Shown piece after piece: positions 23,397-34,599 of a DNA stretch of 64,000 bases; position 1 is the stretch's first letter; each line of letters starts with the position of its first letter. A program made the position numbers and the translations under genes. The notes below the pieces were generated by a model, which saw only the letters and a program-made list of their open reading frames with translations, had not been told where the DNA came from and made no database searches. This DNA comes from Bryum argenteum. Lineage: Eukaryota > Streptophyta > Bryopsida > Bryales > Bryaceae. The stretch spans positions 23,142,097-23,206,096 of the forward strand of contig CM073324.1 of the NCBI GenBank assembly GCA_037043015.1. The letters are read 5' to 3'.

Positions 23397-25579
23397 TCAG
23401 TAAACCTCCAAGCAAGACATGAAGGGCAACTTGGTGGCGAGTCCGCCGATGTGTATAAGAAAATGCGATCCATCGAAAGAATTGGATCGTCTAAGAAGTT
23501 TAGGGCAGTTATCAAAATTGGGGTAGTCCAACGTTGTCGTCTGTGAGATGTGTTTCTCAATCACTGTTGGTACCTGAACCCATGATTGCACTTCCTCTTT
23601 CCATGGATTGGGTAACAGTTTCCTTTCTCTCGGCGACTGCGGCGGCTCTGAAGCTGCTGGTGCTGCTGCTGATGCCTCCTCTGCTACATTCTTTTGCGCC
23701 TCCCATTCTGTGCACCAGCTCAAATCTCTCTTCTGCTGCAAACAAGTGACATACTAGTAAAAAATCATAGCTACACTGTAACAAGGTGATTGATGACAAT
23801 TTTTGCTTAACCATTTACAGATGAATCTTTACTGAGCAAACACCTGTTAGACTGTAATGTCTGTCTGAACTACCACGAGAGGGGCAATCTTGTGAAGATG
23901 GTCGGCGAATCTTTGATTAAAAGTAAAGAGAAACAGCAGTTCCATATCGTTTAGTTTGGTGGTTAACACTAAAATTCATCGTTGGTGAGGTGATATTGTG
24001 ATTATGTGGTTAAAAGATGTGAGTGATGGTTGGAAGATGCGGATTTCTTACAGTGCTGCATGATATGGGACCGTTGCTGCTGTTTTCGCCACACGACGAA
24101 GAGCTGGCTCCAATGTCGACACCAAATGGTTTGGACGTGGAAGCTTTCTCGGTCTGATCGTAATCTACTTCTTTGAAGCAAGATCTGATCTTCTGCGGAT
24201 CCTTCGCTTGCTCCACCTCCCTCCATGCTCTCAGTGCTTCTTCCAGAACAGCATTCGCCTGCACACATGGCACAGAAACAATCAGAACGAGCTAAAAAGA
24301 AAGACTATGGTGAATGCAACGACTAGCCACACCCACCGTTTCAAGAGCAAGTGCATACATTCTACGGATGACCTCAAGCTCCACTAACGTGCATACATTC
24401 TAGTTCTAGGGGTGACCTCGAAATCTTCATGTACCTGGAGTGAACATTGGGCACGTCTACGTCTCTATTTTCGGGAATTCATAATCACTTCAATGATAGT
24501 CCATAATATTTTCTATAGATCGAATGAGCCGCCGCCACATCAGAAGTTGCTGACCTTGAAATCCGTTCACTCACCTTACTGCATAAGTAACTCTAACCCC
24601 TTCCCTTTGCATGAGTTATTCACTCTAAGATTTGATTGATTGATTGAGTTATTGATTGAGTTTGCGCTGTAACACAACCACCTCTTAGATTCGTTTAGAA
24701 AAACGGCAGTTATTGCTGTAACACCAACCCCTTCCCGAGGCGATTCCAAACATGAAGCCTGTCAATTGTGATGCATTTGTCATACCTTGTGAGCTGCCGC
24801 GAGTTCGGCCTCTTTCTTCCTACGAGTCTCAAGCTCCGCGGACTTCCAAGCGCTCAGCAGCTTTTCAAGCGAAGGACCCTTCTTCGGCGAAGTCTTTGCC
24901 TCCACAGCAACCTTCTTCGAGCTTTCCACCGAGTCCTGCATGCGAAAATAAGATTAGATTGCGCTCATGGAATGAACTTGTGAGCATGGCGGTCATAAGA
25001 AGCAGCAATGGAATGGAATGGTGAGCTAATTGTGTGCATGGGCTTTGCCTGAGTGGTGGTGGTGGTGGGAGCGGCGGATTCAGGAGGAGCCAAGCACGGC
25101 ACGGAGGACAGCGCGCCCCACTTAAGAGCAACATCAACAGGAAGCTCCCCATTCACATTAGCCCGCGCTCGATCAGCGCCACGAGAAACCAGAAGCTCAA
25201 CCATCGCGGGGCTCATCTGGTGCGCGGCGTAGTGGAGCGGAGTGCGCTGCTTGGCATCGACAGCATTCACAGAGGCGCCGCGCATGATGAGCACTCGCGC
25301 CAGAGTGGCGTAGTCCCGAGCCGCGGCGTAGTGGAGCGGCGTACAGCCTTGTTGGTCGCGCGCGTCGAGAGAGCTCTTTGACGTGTTTAGGATTAATATT
25401 TTCGCTGCCTCTTCGTTGCCGAATGTCAATGCCCAGTGGAGTGGCGTCCTTCCCACTGCATCGCGCCTTGTCACGGTGCTGCTGTCCTCCTCGACCAAAG
25501 AACGGACCCATCTCACATCATTTTGTTTCACCGCAAAATGCAATTGCGAGGCATAGGTACCCTCCTCCAAGTCCGCCAT
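23397..25579 (-). CDS. Ankyrin-repeat protein with extended C-terminal region, four exons, one probable GC-AG intron
   Basis: Minus-strand exons 25579-25049, 24935-24786, 24258-24052 and 23735-23397 give 408 residues. Exon 1 carries about four ankyrin repeats: SQLHFAVKQNDVRWVRSLV (~11-29), RTPLHWALTFGNEEAAKIL (~44-62), CTPLHYAAARDYATLARVL (~79-97) and RTPLHYAAHQMSPAMVELL (~112-130). Exons 2-4 add charged, helix-prone segments (EKLLSAWKSAELETRRKKEA; NAVLEEALRAWREVEQAKD) and a Ser/Pro-rich tail. Intron 1 begins CAG|GCAAAG; no usable GT donor in the right phase is nearby, so a GC-AG intron is inferred. Ankyrin repeats mediate protein binding; the partner is unknown. I do not recognise the full architecture. 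The 3' exon end is the least certain part. Confidence 0.75.
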
Positions 25580-26939
25580 CCCCTACTACTGCAAAAACCA
25601 CTCAATTCCCTCAAATTCGCACTCTAGGGTTTTTCAATCAATCAACTGAAACTCGAAATTCCCAAATGATTATTCTCCCAAACGAACAGGTACGATCGGA
25701 AGGAGCTATCGAGGCTGGAGCAGAAGGACACACCTATTCACCAACTGGCACCGCCAAGTCCGAGGCAACTGACCACCAAAGCTCCAAAATGGTAAACCGT
25801 CTGCAAAAGAATGCTAGATTGCGGGCAAAGTGCGAGATGAGAGCCACGGGTCCGTTGCAAAAGTGGGTTCTCACAGGGCAAGGTGCGAGATGGGTCTGTT
25901 GCAATGCGAGCAAGGTGATGAGAGCTCCAGGTCCGTTGTCAAAACGGGTGTAACAGGAGATTGCGAGCAAGATGGGTCCGTTGCGAAAGTGGGATGGAAG
26001 AGGAAGTTGAGCGAGCAGGAGCGAGAATGTGCCAAAGGGATCAATCCGTGGCTGGCAGGGATGGATGCAATAGTGGCAGGCAGGGGCCGTGGAGCTTGCC
26101 TGCTTGTAATGTACAATCACTGGGTGGCTGGCTGGCTGATTGGCTGGGCTGTGGCGGCCTTCCTATGAAAGGCTTGTCTCGCTTGGCGCGTGGTCCTCGG
26201 GTATTGGCGCCGCGCCGGGGTCCCTGGCATTGCTCCTATGTCTTGGACCTACCTACTTATTGGGCCCCACATGGTCCCTAGTCCGGAGTTGATCATTGGG
26301 TTTTATTGGATATCATTGCCCCCTTCCAATGGAAAAGAAACGGAATATGTTCTTTTGCAGTTGGGATCATTGACACGTTTCACATTTTAGCCCATGTGTT
26401 TATTATAAGGGCCTTTGTCACACTAGGATTGAAGATCCTAGGGTTGTCGTTCACAAGTAATGTAAAAAATGGTATGTGATTATTTTTATTTTTTATTTTT
26501 TTTAACAATCAATGTATTAATCAAATGATATAAAAGACAATCATGAACTAAAGTAGCAGAGAGCTGCTTGGTGAGGTGTTGAGTTATTTAACCCCTAAAT
26601 CTCCTCGGTGTTTTTTGGAACCTTGAAACCTCAGAACTGCGATTCTCTACCTCTAAGCACTCGTGGGGGTGTGAACCAATTTTTTTTCTTTTTTTAAAAT
26701 GTTCACCCATAAGATCTTGTACCTAAGAATATGCTTGATTATTGTTCAAAAAATTGACCGTTGGATGTTTACCATTTGAGAGATCATAACATCCAAAGTT
26801 TGTCTCCCAAGTTTTTTTGGGCATTGTGAAGATTGGTTTTGAAATTTTTGGAGGCTGCCCTTGTAAAATTTGTAAATTTTTTTATCCTAATCTTGTGCCC
26901 TACGATCCTAATCTTGTGCCTTCCGCACGAGCCCTAGCT
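25580..26939. other. Ankyrin gene promoter side and intergenic DNA
   Basis: At 25800-25990 the motif GGTCCGTTGCRAAAGTGGG and relatives recur several times, interleaved with GCGAGATGAGAG-like blocks, forming a degenerate minisatellite. A lone TTAACCCCTAAATCTCC at 26588-26604 resembles one end of the TTAA-flanked family, with no partner found. No gene is supported; the 191-residue plus-strand frame at 25378 overlaps the ankyrin exon and lacks domains. Confidence 0.4.
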
Positions 26940-27690
26940 GCTCCTCTCATGGCCTTCGTGCCCTAGCTCCTCTCTACAATCTTAAAGCCTACACCAATCT
27001 ACTCCAACCTCACTGAAACTCTCCCAAGTGGGGTTGAACCCCCTTTCACAAAATGTGCATGTCTCCCTCTTAATCACAACTGAGTTAATACCCCAAGTCT
27101 CATCAAACTTTAAGAGAAACTTATATTCATGTTGAAGATGTTTGTTTACGAAATTGGTAGTTCCAACCCACGTCACCGTAATAGCATCAACATGGGCTTC
27201 CCATATCCTAAAATTGAGCAGCTTCCATTCTTCATCAGAGAAGCATATAGCATTGCGTTCAATCCAAATAATCTAGATGAAAGAGCTTATGAGAGAGGCC
27301 CAAAGAGTTTTGGCATTCTTCACTCCACGTGGGACTTCGACCCAAAAATACATTCTTGCCACACAAGTCGATCTACTTACCTTCTACCTCGGAAATTTCC
27401 ATGATAGAATATAAGATAGTTTGGGCGAAGCTCCAAGCCGACCTCGCTTTGGGGTAGTTTGTTTTGTTTTGTTTTGCAAGAGGCATTATTATCTCCGAAA
27501 TGGCCGGTGGGATTGGGAGGCATGAGGTATTTTTGGAAGCACCTTTTTTTGTAAAGGTAAGAGCAACAATCGGATTGGAAATTGGGCTCACCAGATCCCG
27601 AGATACTGAATGTCCAAGTAATTATGGCCTCCAAATAACCTAATTTTAGATCCGCATGTATAACTCTCTTCAATTTGAGAATGCCATTCA
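26940..27690 (-). mobile_element. Degenerate LINE-like (non-LTR retrotransposon) fragment
   Basis: On the minus strand, around 27370-26985, broken frames read like the region after the reverse transcriptase of plant LINEs: IIWIERNAICFSDEEWKLLN followed by IWEAHVDAITVTW. Upstream pieces to 27690 are consistent with the same element but weak. Several stops and frame changes show it is old and inactive. No 5' end, poly(A) tail or target duplication could be placed. Confidence 0.4.
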
Positions 27691-27699
27691 AAGCATCAA

Positions 27700-28139
27700 A
27701 TCACCTTATTTTCAAGGTTTCTACTTTAGAAGTTGGTACAATACAAGTTTTTTGAACAACCTCTATTAGTTAATTCATAAAGAGATTTATAACTTGGGCA
27801 AAAACGCACGAAGAGGAATCATAATTAACTTGTTCCTCTCCAAAATAATCATTTGAATGGGCACATCTCCATCACCTTCTTTTAAAGGGTGGCACAAAAT
27901 GAGTGTTTAAGTTAGGGACAAAGCAAGTGTCTATGTGAGGGATGAACTAATGAAGGATGAAGTAAGTATTTACGCTAGAGACGGAGTAAGTGTTTACATC
28001 TCTTGAAGTCTAGTTAAGGGTAATATCAATTCAGATTCTCGAGCACGAAGTTCTAGAACCAACGCATTACCAACGACTTTAAAGGAGAGTTTCTCACAAG
28101 CCTAAAGAGACAACCCCGAGGCTTGCTCCACCACCATAT
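27700..28139. other. AT-rich intergenic DNA
   Basis: Nothing coding seen. Near 27900-28000 the phrase GTAAGTGTTTA and near variants appear several times (a short diverged direct repeat). Confidence 0.3.
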
Positions 28140-28560
28140 ATCTCTATATATCAAAAAACACGATCTGTCTGTCCTTGGCAATCAATGGTCATGGTCAATG
28201 ATCATTTGGTCATGTATACACGGTATGAAGAGTTTTACGGATTTTGAAGAGTTTCCATAAGTAGTGTTTGTTTGTTCTTAAGAGTTTATTAGATCTTAAG
28301 AATATAACAAGGAGGCAAAATGACAAGGAATATGAAACATGAAACTGGGAACAAAGAAGTCGTGAACGAGGGAATGAAGGAACATCAGAAAGGATTTAGG
28401 AACATGAAAGAAAGGAGAGGAACTCAAAACGGAGAATGTGAACTAGAAATAAATGATGGGAGCTGGGAACGAATTATGGACACCAACAAGGGAAGTTGGG
28501 GGATGGGGAACTGGAAACCATGAACGAGAGATAGGAGGTAGAAAACCAATAAAAAAAATT
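28140..28560 (-). repeat. GTTCC-minisatellite element, copy 1 (reverse orientation)
   Basis: Read on the minus strand, this copy has a purine/pyrimidine-biased 20-bp minisatellite based on GTTCCCATCNTTTGTTCC, then AATAAACTCTTA, AAACTCTTCAAAAT and a TATATAGAGATAT end. Three relatives lie at 34600, 42230 and 53820 in plus orientation. Confidence 0.6.
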
Positions 28561-29008
28561 AGAGCAGTGGGAACGATAATAGAGGACGAAGAACTAGAAA
28601 CAATGGAACAATGTAAGTGTTATTTGAGTTGTCCAACCTTTCAAACTCTTATATATGAGCGTTTTAATTTTCAAATTGGATTCTCTTAGCGATGCCACGT
28701 GGGCTGGCTATCAATTACTACTCGCTCGAAGCTTCCTCCAAACACCTAGCTAGCCTCCACCTTGTTGCGTGTCTCTCCCACTTCACCAAAGATCCTTCCG
28801 TTCACTACTGGAGATCCTTCTGTGCAATATTTTTTTTGAGATTTCATTTGTTTCCCTTCGCTCACATCTTTGTTCCGCTTGGCTTTGTTCTGCTTGGCTC
28901 ACATCTTTGTTGTGCTTGACGCACGTCTTTGTTCCGCTTGGTTCACAACTTTGTGTAGAGAATGTAGAGAATTTGTTTAGGTTTAGTGTGCACAACATCA
29001 GTGTGACA

Positions 29009-29644
29009 ATGCATCGCTTCGAATTTGCCGTGCACGGGGACGTGAGCCTCACAGTGATCATCATCCTCACAGCCCTCCTAGTGCTCTTCTTACTCTGCTG
29101 TCTGTGCACGTCGATGAAACGGGAGAAAGGATTGCTCGAAATCACACACAAGGTCTACTTCGACATCGAGATCAACAACAAGCCGATGGGACGCATCATC
29201 ATCGGGCTCCACGGCAAAGCGGTGCCCATGGTGGTGGAGAATTTCCGGGCGCTTTGCACCGGAGAGAAGGGCATCAGTGCTCGGACTCGCAAGCCGTTGC
29301 ATTACAAGGGCAGCACCTTCGACCGCATTGTGCCGCGCTTCATGATCCAGGGCGGCGATATCGATGGCGCTGGAGGAGAGTCCATCTATGGCGTTCATCT
29401 CGGCTTTGAAACCGACTTCAAGCTCAAGCATACCGGTCCTGGTGTGGTCTCCATGGTCAACCTGTTTGGGTCCAGGTTTTTTATCTCTACTGTCACAACC
29501 GATTGGCTCGATGGGAAGCATACCATGTTTGGAAAAGTGTTGTGGGGTATGGATGTTGTCCACAAAATCGAGGCTCAAGGCTCTTCCGGAGGGATTCCAA
29601 AGCGAACGGTGCACATTCTTGATTGTGGTCAACTTCCTCTTTGA
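29009..29644 (+). CDS. Single-exon cyclophilin (peptidyl-prolyl isomerase) with N-terminal membrane anchor
   Basis: A 211-residue intronless frame. Residues ~12-33 are a hydrophobic segment ([18 protein letters not shown]) acting as signal or anchor. The cyclophilin domain (~47-211) starts [20 protein letters not shown] and is closest in style to secretory-pathway plant CYP20-1/CYP19-4. Catalytic Arg in FDRIVPRFM, Phe-Met-x-Gln in FMIQGGD, Trp and His in DWLDGKH are kept. Two loops are shortened: after GGD, and where relatives have ANAGPNTNGSQFF this has VNLFGSRFF, replacing the Gln normally before Phe-Phe with Arg. Plant relatives usually have introns, so this looks like a retrocopy that gained its own anchor or kept one. 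Whether it is still an active isomerase is open. A 30-bp minisatellite follows the stop. Confidence 0.85.
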   Translation: MHRFEFAVHGDVSLTVIIILTALLVLFLLCCLCTSMKREKGLLEITHKVYFDIEINNKPMGRIIIGLHGKAVPMVVENFRALCTGEKGISARTRKPLHYKGSTFDRIVPRFMIQGGDIDGAGGESIYGVHLGFETDFKLKHTGPGVVSMVNLFGSRFFISTVTTDWLDGKHTMFGKVLWGMDVVHKIEAQGSSGGIPKRTVHILDCGQLPL

Positions 29645-29696
29645 AGGTCTTCGAAGGTGCCTCTGTGGAGTTTTATTAAAATAAGCTCAAGGCGGT

Positions 29697-29876
29697 GTAC
29701 AATTTTACGATGAGTCTTGCCGAAGAGTTTTACGATGAGTCTTGTCGAAGAGTTTTACGATGAGTCTTGCTGAAGGGTTTTACAATGAGTCTTGCCGTAG
29801 GGTTTTACGATGAGTCTTGCCGAAGGGTTTTACAATGAGTCTTGCCGTAGGGTTTTACGATGAGTCTTGGCTGAAG
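29697..29876. repeat. 30-bp minisatellite, about six copies, directly after the cyclophilin gene
   Basis: The unit TTTTACGATGAGTCTTGCCG followed by AAGGGT or AAGAGT repeats head-to-tail about six times with few changes. It probably lies in the 3' untranslated region. Confidence 0.85.
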
Positions 29877-30204
29877 GGTGTGCATTGTGATGATGCTTGC
29901 CAACTTTCTTTTCGAACTGTTGCTTTTGTGGACCATATCCTATTACTAAGAGAAACGTAAGATGGTATACGCTTTTAGAAATGAGTTTGTCACCTTGTGC
30001 CTCTTGTTTGTAAATGAAGACTGTGTAGCCTATCTTTCCTCCTATCAATATTTTTGTCACGGTGTGTTTGTGTGACTAACCATGTTGACTCCATGATTTT
30101 CATTTTTATCGTGAGAACCAACAACTGGATTGTAGGTACACCGTGTTTAGGCAAGAATTGAGTGGTCTCGTCACTCTTATGGTGTTCACAAAAAAGAGGT
30201 TAAA

Positions 30205-30360
30205 TTCTACTCGAGGAATGCCAAGCAAATGGTGCCCATTCTTTCTTGTGGTCAACTCTCAGTTTAATATTGTTTTGTGTTCACTAGATTTAGCATACAA
30301 TGGTATTTACGTTCACACTACGTGTAGCAAACGGTGCACACATTGTTGATTGTCCATTTT
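30205..30360 (+). pseudogene. Decayed duplicates of the cyclophilin 3' end
   Basis: Two stretches match the last ~50 bases of the cyclophilin coding region: one near 30213-30262 (GCCAAGCAAATGGTGCCCAT, then CTTGTGGTCAACT) and one near 30326-30372 (AGCAAACGGTGCACACATTG). They have no open frame. They suggest past local duplication of the gene end. Confidence 0.55.
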
Positions 30361-30372
30361 CTTACTTGAATT

Positions 30373-32739
30373 TGCCTTTTGGAGAACCTCGTTATTAAAA
30401 TCAACGTAAAGTTGTGTGCGTTGTTACAATAGGTCCTTCACTTTGTAAAACATGTTTTCATATAGAAAATATGTTACATTTTCATTACATATAAGTTCAA
30501 TGTTTATTATATTGGCGCTCTTCATGGTCAAAAAATGTTGAAAATCATGAAGAATGTTGTTTTCTAAATTTATGTGTTGTTTTGTATTTTTATTATTCAT
30601 TTAGAGAAGATATTTATAGCAAACATGTCTGAAGAAAAACCATTTACAATGATACAAAGCTCCTCTTTGAATTGAAGAATTTGTTATTTGCGTACAAGAT
30701 AATTTTTAGACTCTTGAGTATCTTGTGAATCTCAATATGTTAAGAAAATAAAGTGTGAATTTCTCAAATGTTTTTTCACACAAGGCGTATAATCATAACC
30801 AGCTTTCAAAAGCTTATTAGAAATTGATAATGCAAAATTTGAAGTAAAATAAATGTAATGATTAATGACAACATCAATCTAAAAGGAAAAATTTGCTAAT
30901 CCTCATGTTCAACTTATGCAAAAAAGATTAAATCCACCTAATTTTTTTAATGTTTAATAATTTGTTAAGATGATTGCAGAAGTGCATTCTCCAAATGAAG
31001 TCTATATCGGAGTTGATTGTTTATAGAGGCTTTGCTTGAAAAAGTCTCTCTTGCAACACCAGAACGATATTGCTCGAAGTTTTTACTTTGGCCTCATTTT
31101 GCTAAAAATTGAACAATTCTTTTCAAGATTCAACCTATGAAAATTGAACTTAAGTGAAGACTTCAACCTTAAGAAGAATTTATTCAAACATCCAACGGTT
31201 TATTGAAAACATTATAAAGTTTGAAATTGTCGTGTATTGATAGTAGGTGAGAGTGTACTACTTTGACCACCAATAAATTCTTATATGAGTTCTTTCTCTT
31301 CACGTGGATATTGATGACATATGTTTCAATGTTTTGTCTTGTATATAATGTAAAAGTTGTAAATTACATACTCCATACTACATATTACATACTTTTTTTG
31401 TTTTACATATTACATACTTTTTTTGTTTTACATATTACATACTTTTTTTAATTTTTAGAAGAAATTGTAAATTGTAAAATTTTCCCTAAACCAAATACAA
31501 ACTAACGTGATGCATGATTTACCAAAATTTGAATTTGGATGTTCCACATACGTCTTGTAGTATAGGGAGCACCCAGTAGAAATCTTAGGAAAAAATATAA
31601 CCTCATCTAGGTTGCCCCAAATAGCAAAAGACCATTTTGGCATTCTTGGATTTACAAGTGTAAGTTGCTTCAAATTCAAATCCTTATCAAATTTCAAATC
31701 CAGTCCTCGTAGAATTTGTAAAAATTCAATCTATGGCACTTGGAGATCTAAGTAAGAATCAAATTACCAAAACAGTTCATGAAAGAAACTTGAAAAGTAA
31801 AAATAAATAAAAATAAATAAAAAATAAAAAATTAAAAAAAATAAAAATTAAATTGTCTGTCCAACACAAACTTGAAAACCAAAATTAAAATCCTTGAAAA
31901 TAAAATCAAGAATTGAAAAATTCAGTATTTAACTATACAAACGTTACCACATCCACACTTAAAATACTAAAATTTGACCTCTTCACATAAGCTTGACGAA
32001 ACCAACAAAAAGAAGTCAACCTCTATATCTTACCTTGACAAGAACATACTACAAACTGCTGAAATATACTCCCTGTGTCTCATTATAATTGTCCACTAGG
32101 TTCTCTCAAATATACTGCTCAAGGTAGATGTGAGAGAACCTATTGTAACAACAAGAACGCCATTAAAGCATCGAGTAAAATACCAGTGCAGCTTCCTCCA
32201 TTCATTGACAGAAGCAAACCGAAAGGTGCATTTCATCACTATACATGTGATGTTGTACTCGAGAACAAGACAAATACCATGACTGACAGGCTGAAGAGAA
32301 TCAAACAATCTGGTACTGGACAAGTACGTGAAGAAGCATCGGAATGATCAATCATATGAGGAAAGTGGTTGAGAGGTAGCACCATGATTGAGAGTGAATC
32401 AATCAAGAGTACGTCTCTTGAAGTGGAATCAAAGAAAAGCATCCATTTCAAGTGCCGTAAGATCCAAGATTCAACTGAATAATTGATTCCAACACCATTC
32501 CTTGCAATGACATGCACTGTATAAATTGATCAAATGAGTTGGATAATTCCTCTGTCACCGAGCTCTTTCTCATTTCCTTGTTACGTTTGTGCTTACAGTT
32601 CGACTTGTGTTTATGTATTGATTGATCAATGATTTCCTTCTAAGCACATGTTGCGTGATCCGCCAGTGAGGTATACAATCAAGCAAATGCTAAGATTGGT
32701 AGGAATACTGATGAAATGAGTTTGATGGAAACGACACAC
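30373..32739. other. AT-rich intergenic DNA with short simple repeats
   Basis: No gene is supported. At 31376-31446 the unit ACATATTACATACTTTTTTTG repeats about three times. At 31800-31850 there is an A-rich AAATAAAT tract. Near 32097-32142 AGGTTCTCTC and GAGAGAACCT form an inverted pair ~44 bp across, perhaps a small foldback. The 90-residue frame at 32075 has no recognised domain. Confidence 0.4.
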
Positions 32740-32747
32740 TTCTCCAC

Positions 32748-32966
32748 CAGGGTTGTCTTATGCGACATTATCAAAGGTCGATAGTTAGACAGACATTCAC
32801 GCTCGAAGGAGGCGGACGAAATCAAAAAGGCAGATGTTCATGTTTTCACTATGCATTTTCTAGTATGATCGTCCGACATTTCTGTCGAACTCGACATCCG
32901 TATAACATGTCAAACACGACAATTTAGACAGACATTACAGAAAGTGTGTCATGTAAGACAACCTTG
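32748..32966. mobile_element. hAT-type MITE, 219 bp, with 8-bp target duplication
   Basis: The 8-bp direct repeat TTCTCCAC is at 32740-32747 and 32967-32974 and fits the hAT target pattern nTnnnnAn. The ends read CAGGGTTGTCTTATGCGACA and, inverted, CAAGGTTGTCTTACATGACA. No coding capacity. A diverged relative lies at 17338-17541. Confidence 0.85.
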
Positions 32967-33101
32967 TTCTCCACTATTACATGTACTCTTATCACTTTAT
33001 TGATTCAGGAGGTGATTGATGCAGGGTGCAACAACTTATAGCAGCATGCTCTTCGATCAGCAGGAATGAAAGTATCATATGTTTTAGAAGAAGAGAAGAA
33101 G

Positions 33102-34257
33102 TTAGCCGATGGATGGAACACCAGCAACAGCGCCATTGGCATTGACATCAAGCCAAACACGATCAAGTCGGAAGTCTTGGATCCGGAAGAACCCCTTCTG
33201 CCCGTATATCACCGATACTCCCAAGTAGTCGTCGACGATCACTCGGATGGCTTCTTTGTAGTCTTTGCCTGCCAACTCTGGCCATCCTGGGCTTAATCCT
33301 GTTTGCACCATTCATTAAGTCTTTGTGCAAAAGAGTATGAATAATTGGTTGAGAAAGGGTGCTCACTAGTGAAGAAGTGTGGTATTTTCACTGAAGTGAA
33401 TGACTAAGTTGAATGGTTCATTCCATCAAGTTGAAGAAATTCTGCTGCAAGAAGTTCTGCTCAGCTGGTGGAATGAGACATTCTTGGTGAAAGTACTATG
33501 GTGGATGCATCACTCTTTTCGACTTGTATGAGTAGTGAGAAGGGGAATTTAATGATGTGGAAAGAGTGTTGTGTTTTGAATGTGCTGATTGTGGGGATGA
33601 TTTAACTCGAGATTGTATGAATAAATTTAAATGTTTTGAAAAAGTGAGTTTGACAATTGAGGATGAGGATACATGAGAAGGAGGAAGGGACTTACGATTT
33701 GGATGCCATGCACCAAGTTTAGGGATTTCATACACAACATCATTTCCATCAGTGTAGAGCCACACATCTTTGGCGCCACCCATATTGACAGGCGGTGTTC
33801 CGGGGCTCGGTGGTTGCACGTACACATTCTCGACCACGCCACTGTTATTTAAAGCAATGCGGGCATCGCCCACTGAGGAATGCAGAAGCTCTGGCCATGC
33901 CTCCTTCACATGCCCTGCCAATCCAAGCATGCTCATCCATTAGTTAAAATATTGTAGATTACTTTCCGCCATTTTGTGTTGCATTTTGTTGATATGGTAA
34001 ACAAGTGAATGATGTTCCATCACCTTCACTTCAAATTAGGTTTGGTAGTGTAGAGTTATAATATGTATTCTTGCTATGTTTTCATCTTACAATTATTAAT
34101 GGAGAATCAATTTAGAGGAACATCATTTGGTGTTGATTATTAATCCTTGGAGTGTACCTTGAAGATCAAATTTGCCATTCACATACTTGGTCGGTGTTGC
34201 CAGTGCAACTGCTATCCACATAGACCACCTTTGTAACAACAATTTAGAGTTCTCCAT
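33102..34257 (-). CDS. Two-domain potato type I (I13) serine protease inhibitor, three exons
   Basis: Minus-strand exons 34257-34158, 33914-33696 and 33298-33102 join in phase (1, 1) to give 171 residues. The N-terminus has a hydrophobic WSMWIAVALA stretch that may be a signal peptide. Domain 1 (~37-100) begins EAWPELLHSSVGDARIAL and ends VVYEIPKLG; its loop is lengthened by a Pro-rich PPSPGTPP and aligns Met to the P1 position. Domain 2 (~108-171) begins GWPELAGKDYKEAIRVIV, has GFFRIQDFRLDRVWLDV and ends VAGVPSIG, matching barley CI-2 closely, with Gln-Asp at P1-P1'. Members inhibit chymotrypsin- or subtilisin-like proteases and usually have one domain. An alternative last exon (33444-33404) would give a one-domain 119-residue protein, so isoforms are possible. 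The P1 assignments are my alignments by eye. Confidence 0.78.
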
Positions 34258-34599
34258 TGAAATTTGCAGCACGTTATGAGGCTTTAATTTGCAATAACAA
34301 GACAATTCAAAGAATTCAGTACTTTGATAAAGTTAGGGCATCTCTATCACTGCAGCATGAAATACAACTTTCGAGGTTAAACCTCTCAACTACTGCTGCA
34401 TTCTTGCCTTCCCTTCGGAACTTGTTCTTAACCTGAGTATGATTTTCACAAATTTGCAAGTTGAACTGAAAGTGGATGCACCAAAAATCATTAAAAAATT
34501 CTTAGATTTGGGTAGACGAGAGATGCGTGAGATGATCAGACACCCTTAGCAATGTTCAATTATTGTGTGCAAGTAAAGGTTCCTGTCGTCTTGAGCTCT

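Noticed and set aside
25378-25953. 191-residue plus-strand frame
   Set aside because: It overlaps the antisense of the ankyrin exon and then a minisatellite; no domain is seen and the minus-strand ankyrin repeats are clear.
28769-29008. Upstream in-frame extension of the cyclophilin to a 291-residue protein
   Set aside because: It has no ATG start, consists of translated short tandem repeats (CTTTGTTCCGCTTGG type), and the hydrophobic anchor follows the ATG at 29009 directly.
32075-32347. 90-residue plus-strand frame
   Set aside because: No recognisable domain, and it begins in a small inverted repeat; insufficient support for a gene.
33404-33444. Short last exon giving a separate one-domain inhibitor gene
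   Set aside because: Splice phase works, but the 33298 acceptor also fits and leads to a full second inhibitor domain that otherwise lacks a start. Kept as a possible isoform, not the main model.
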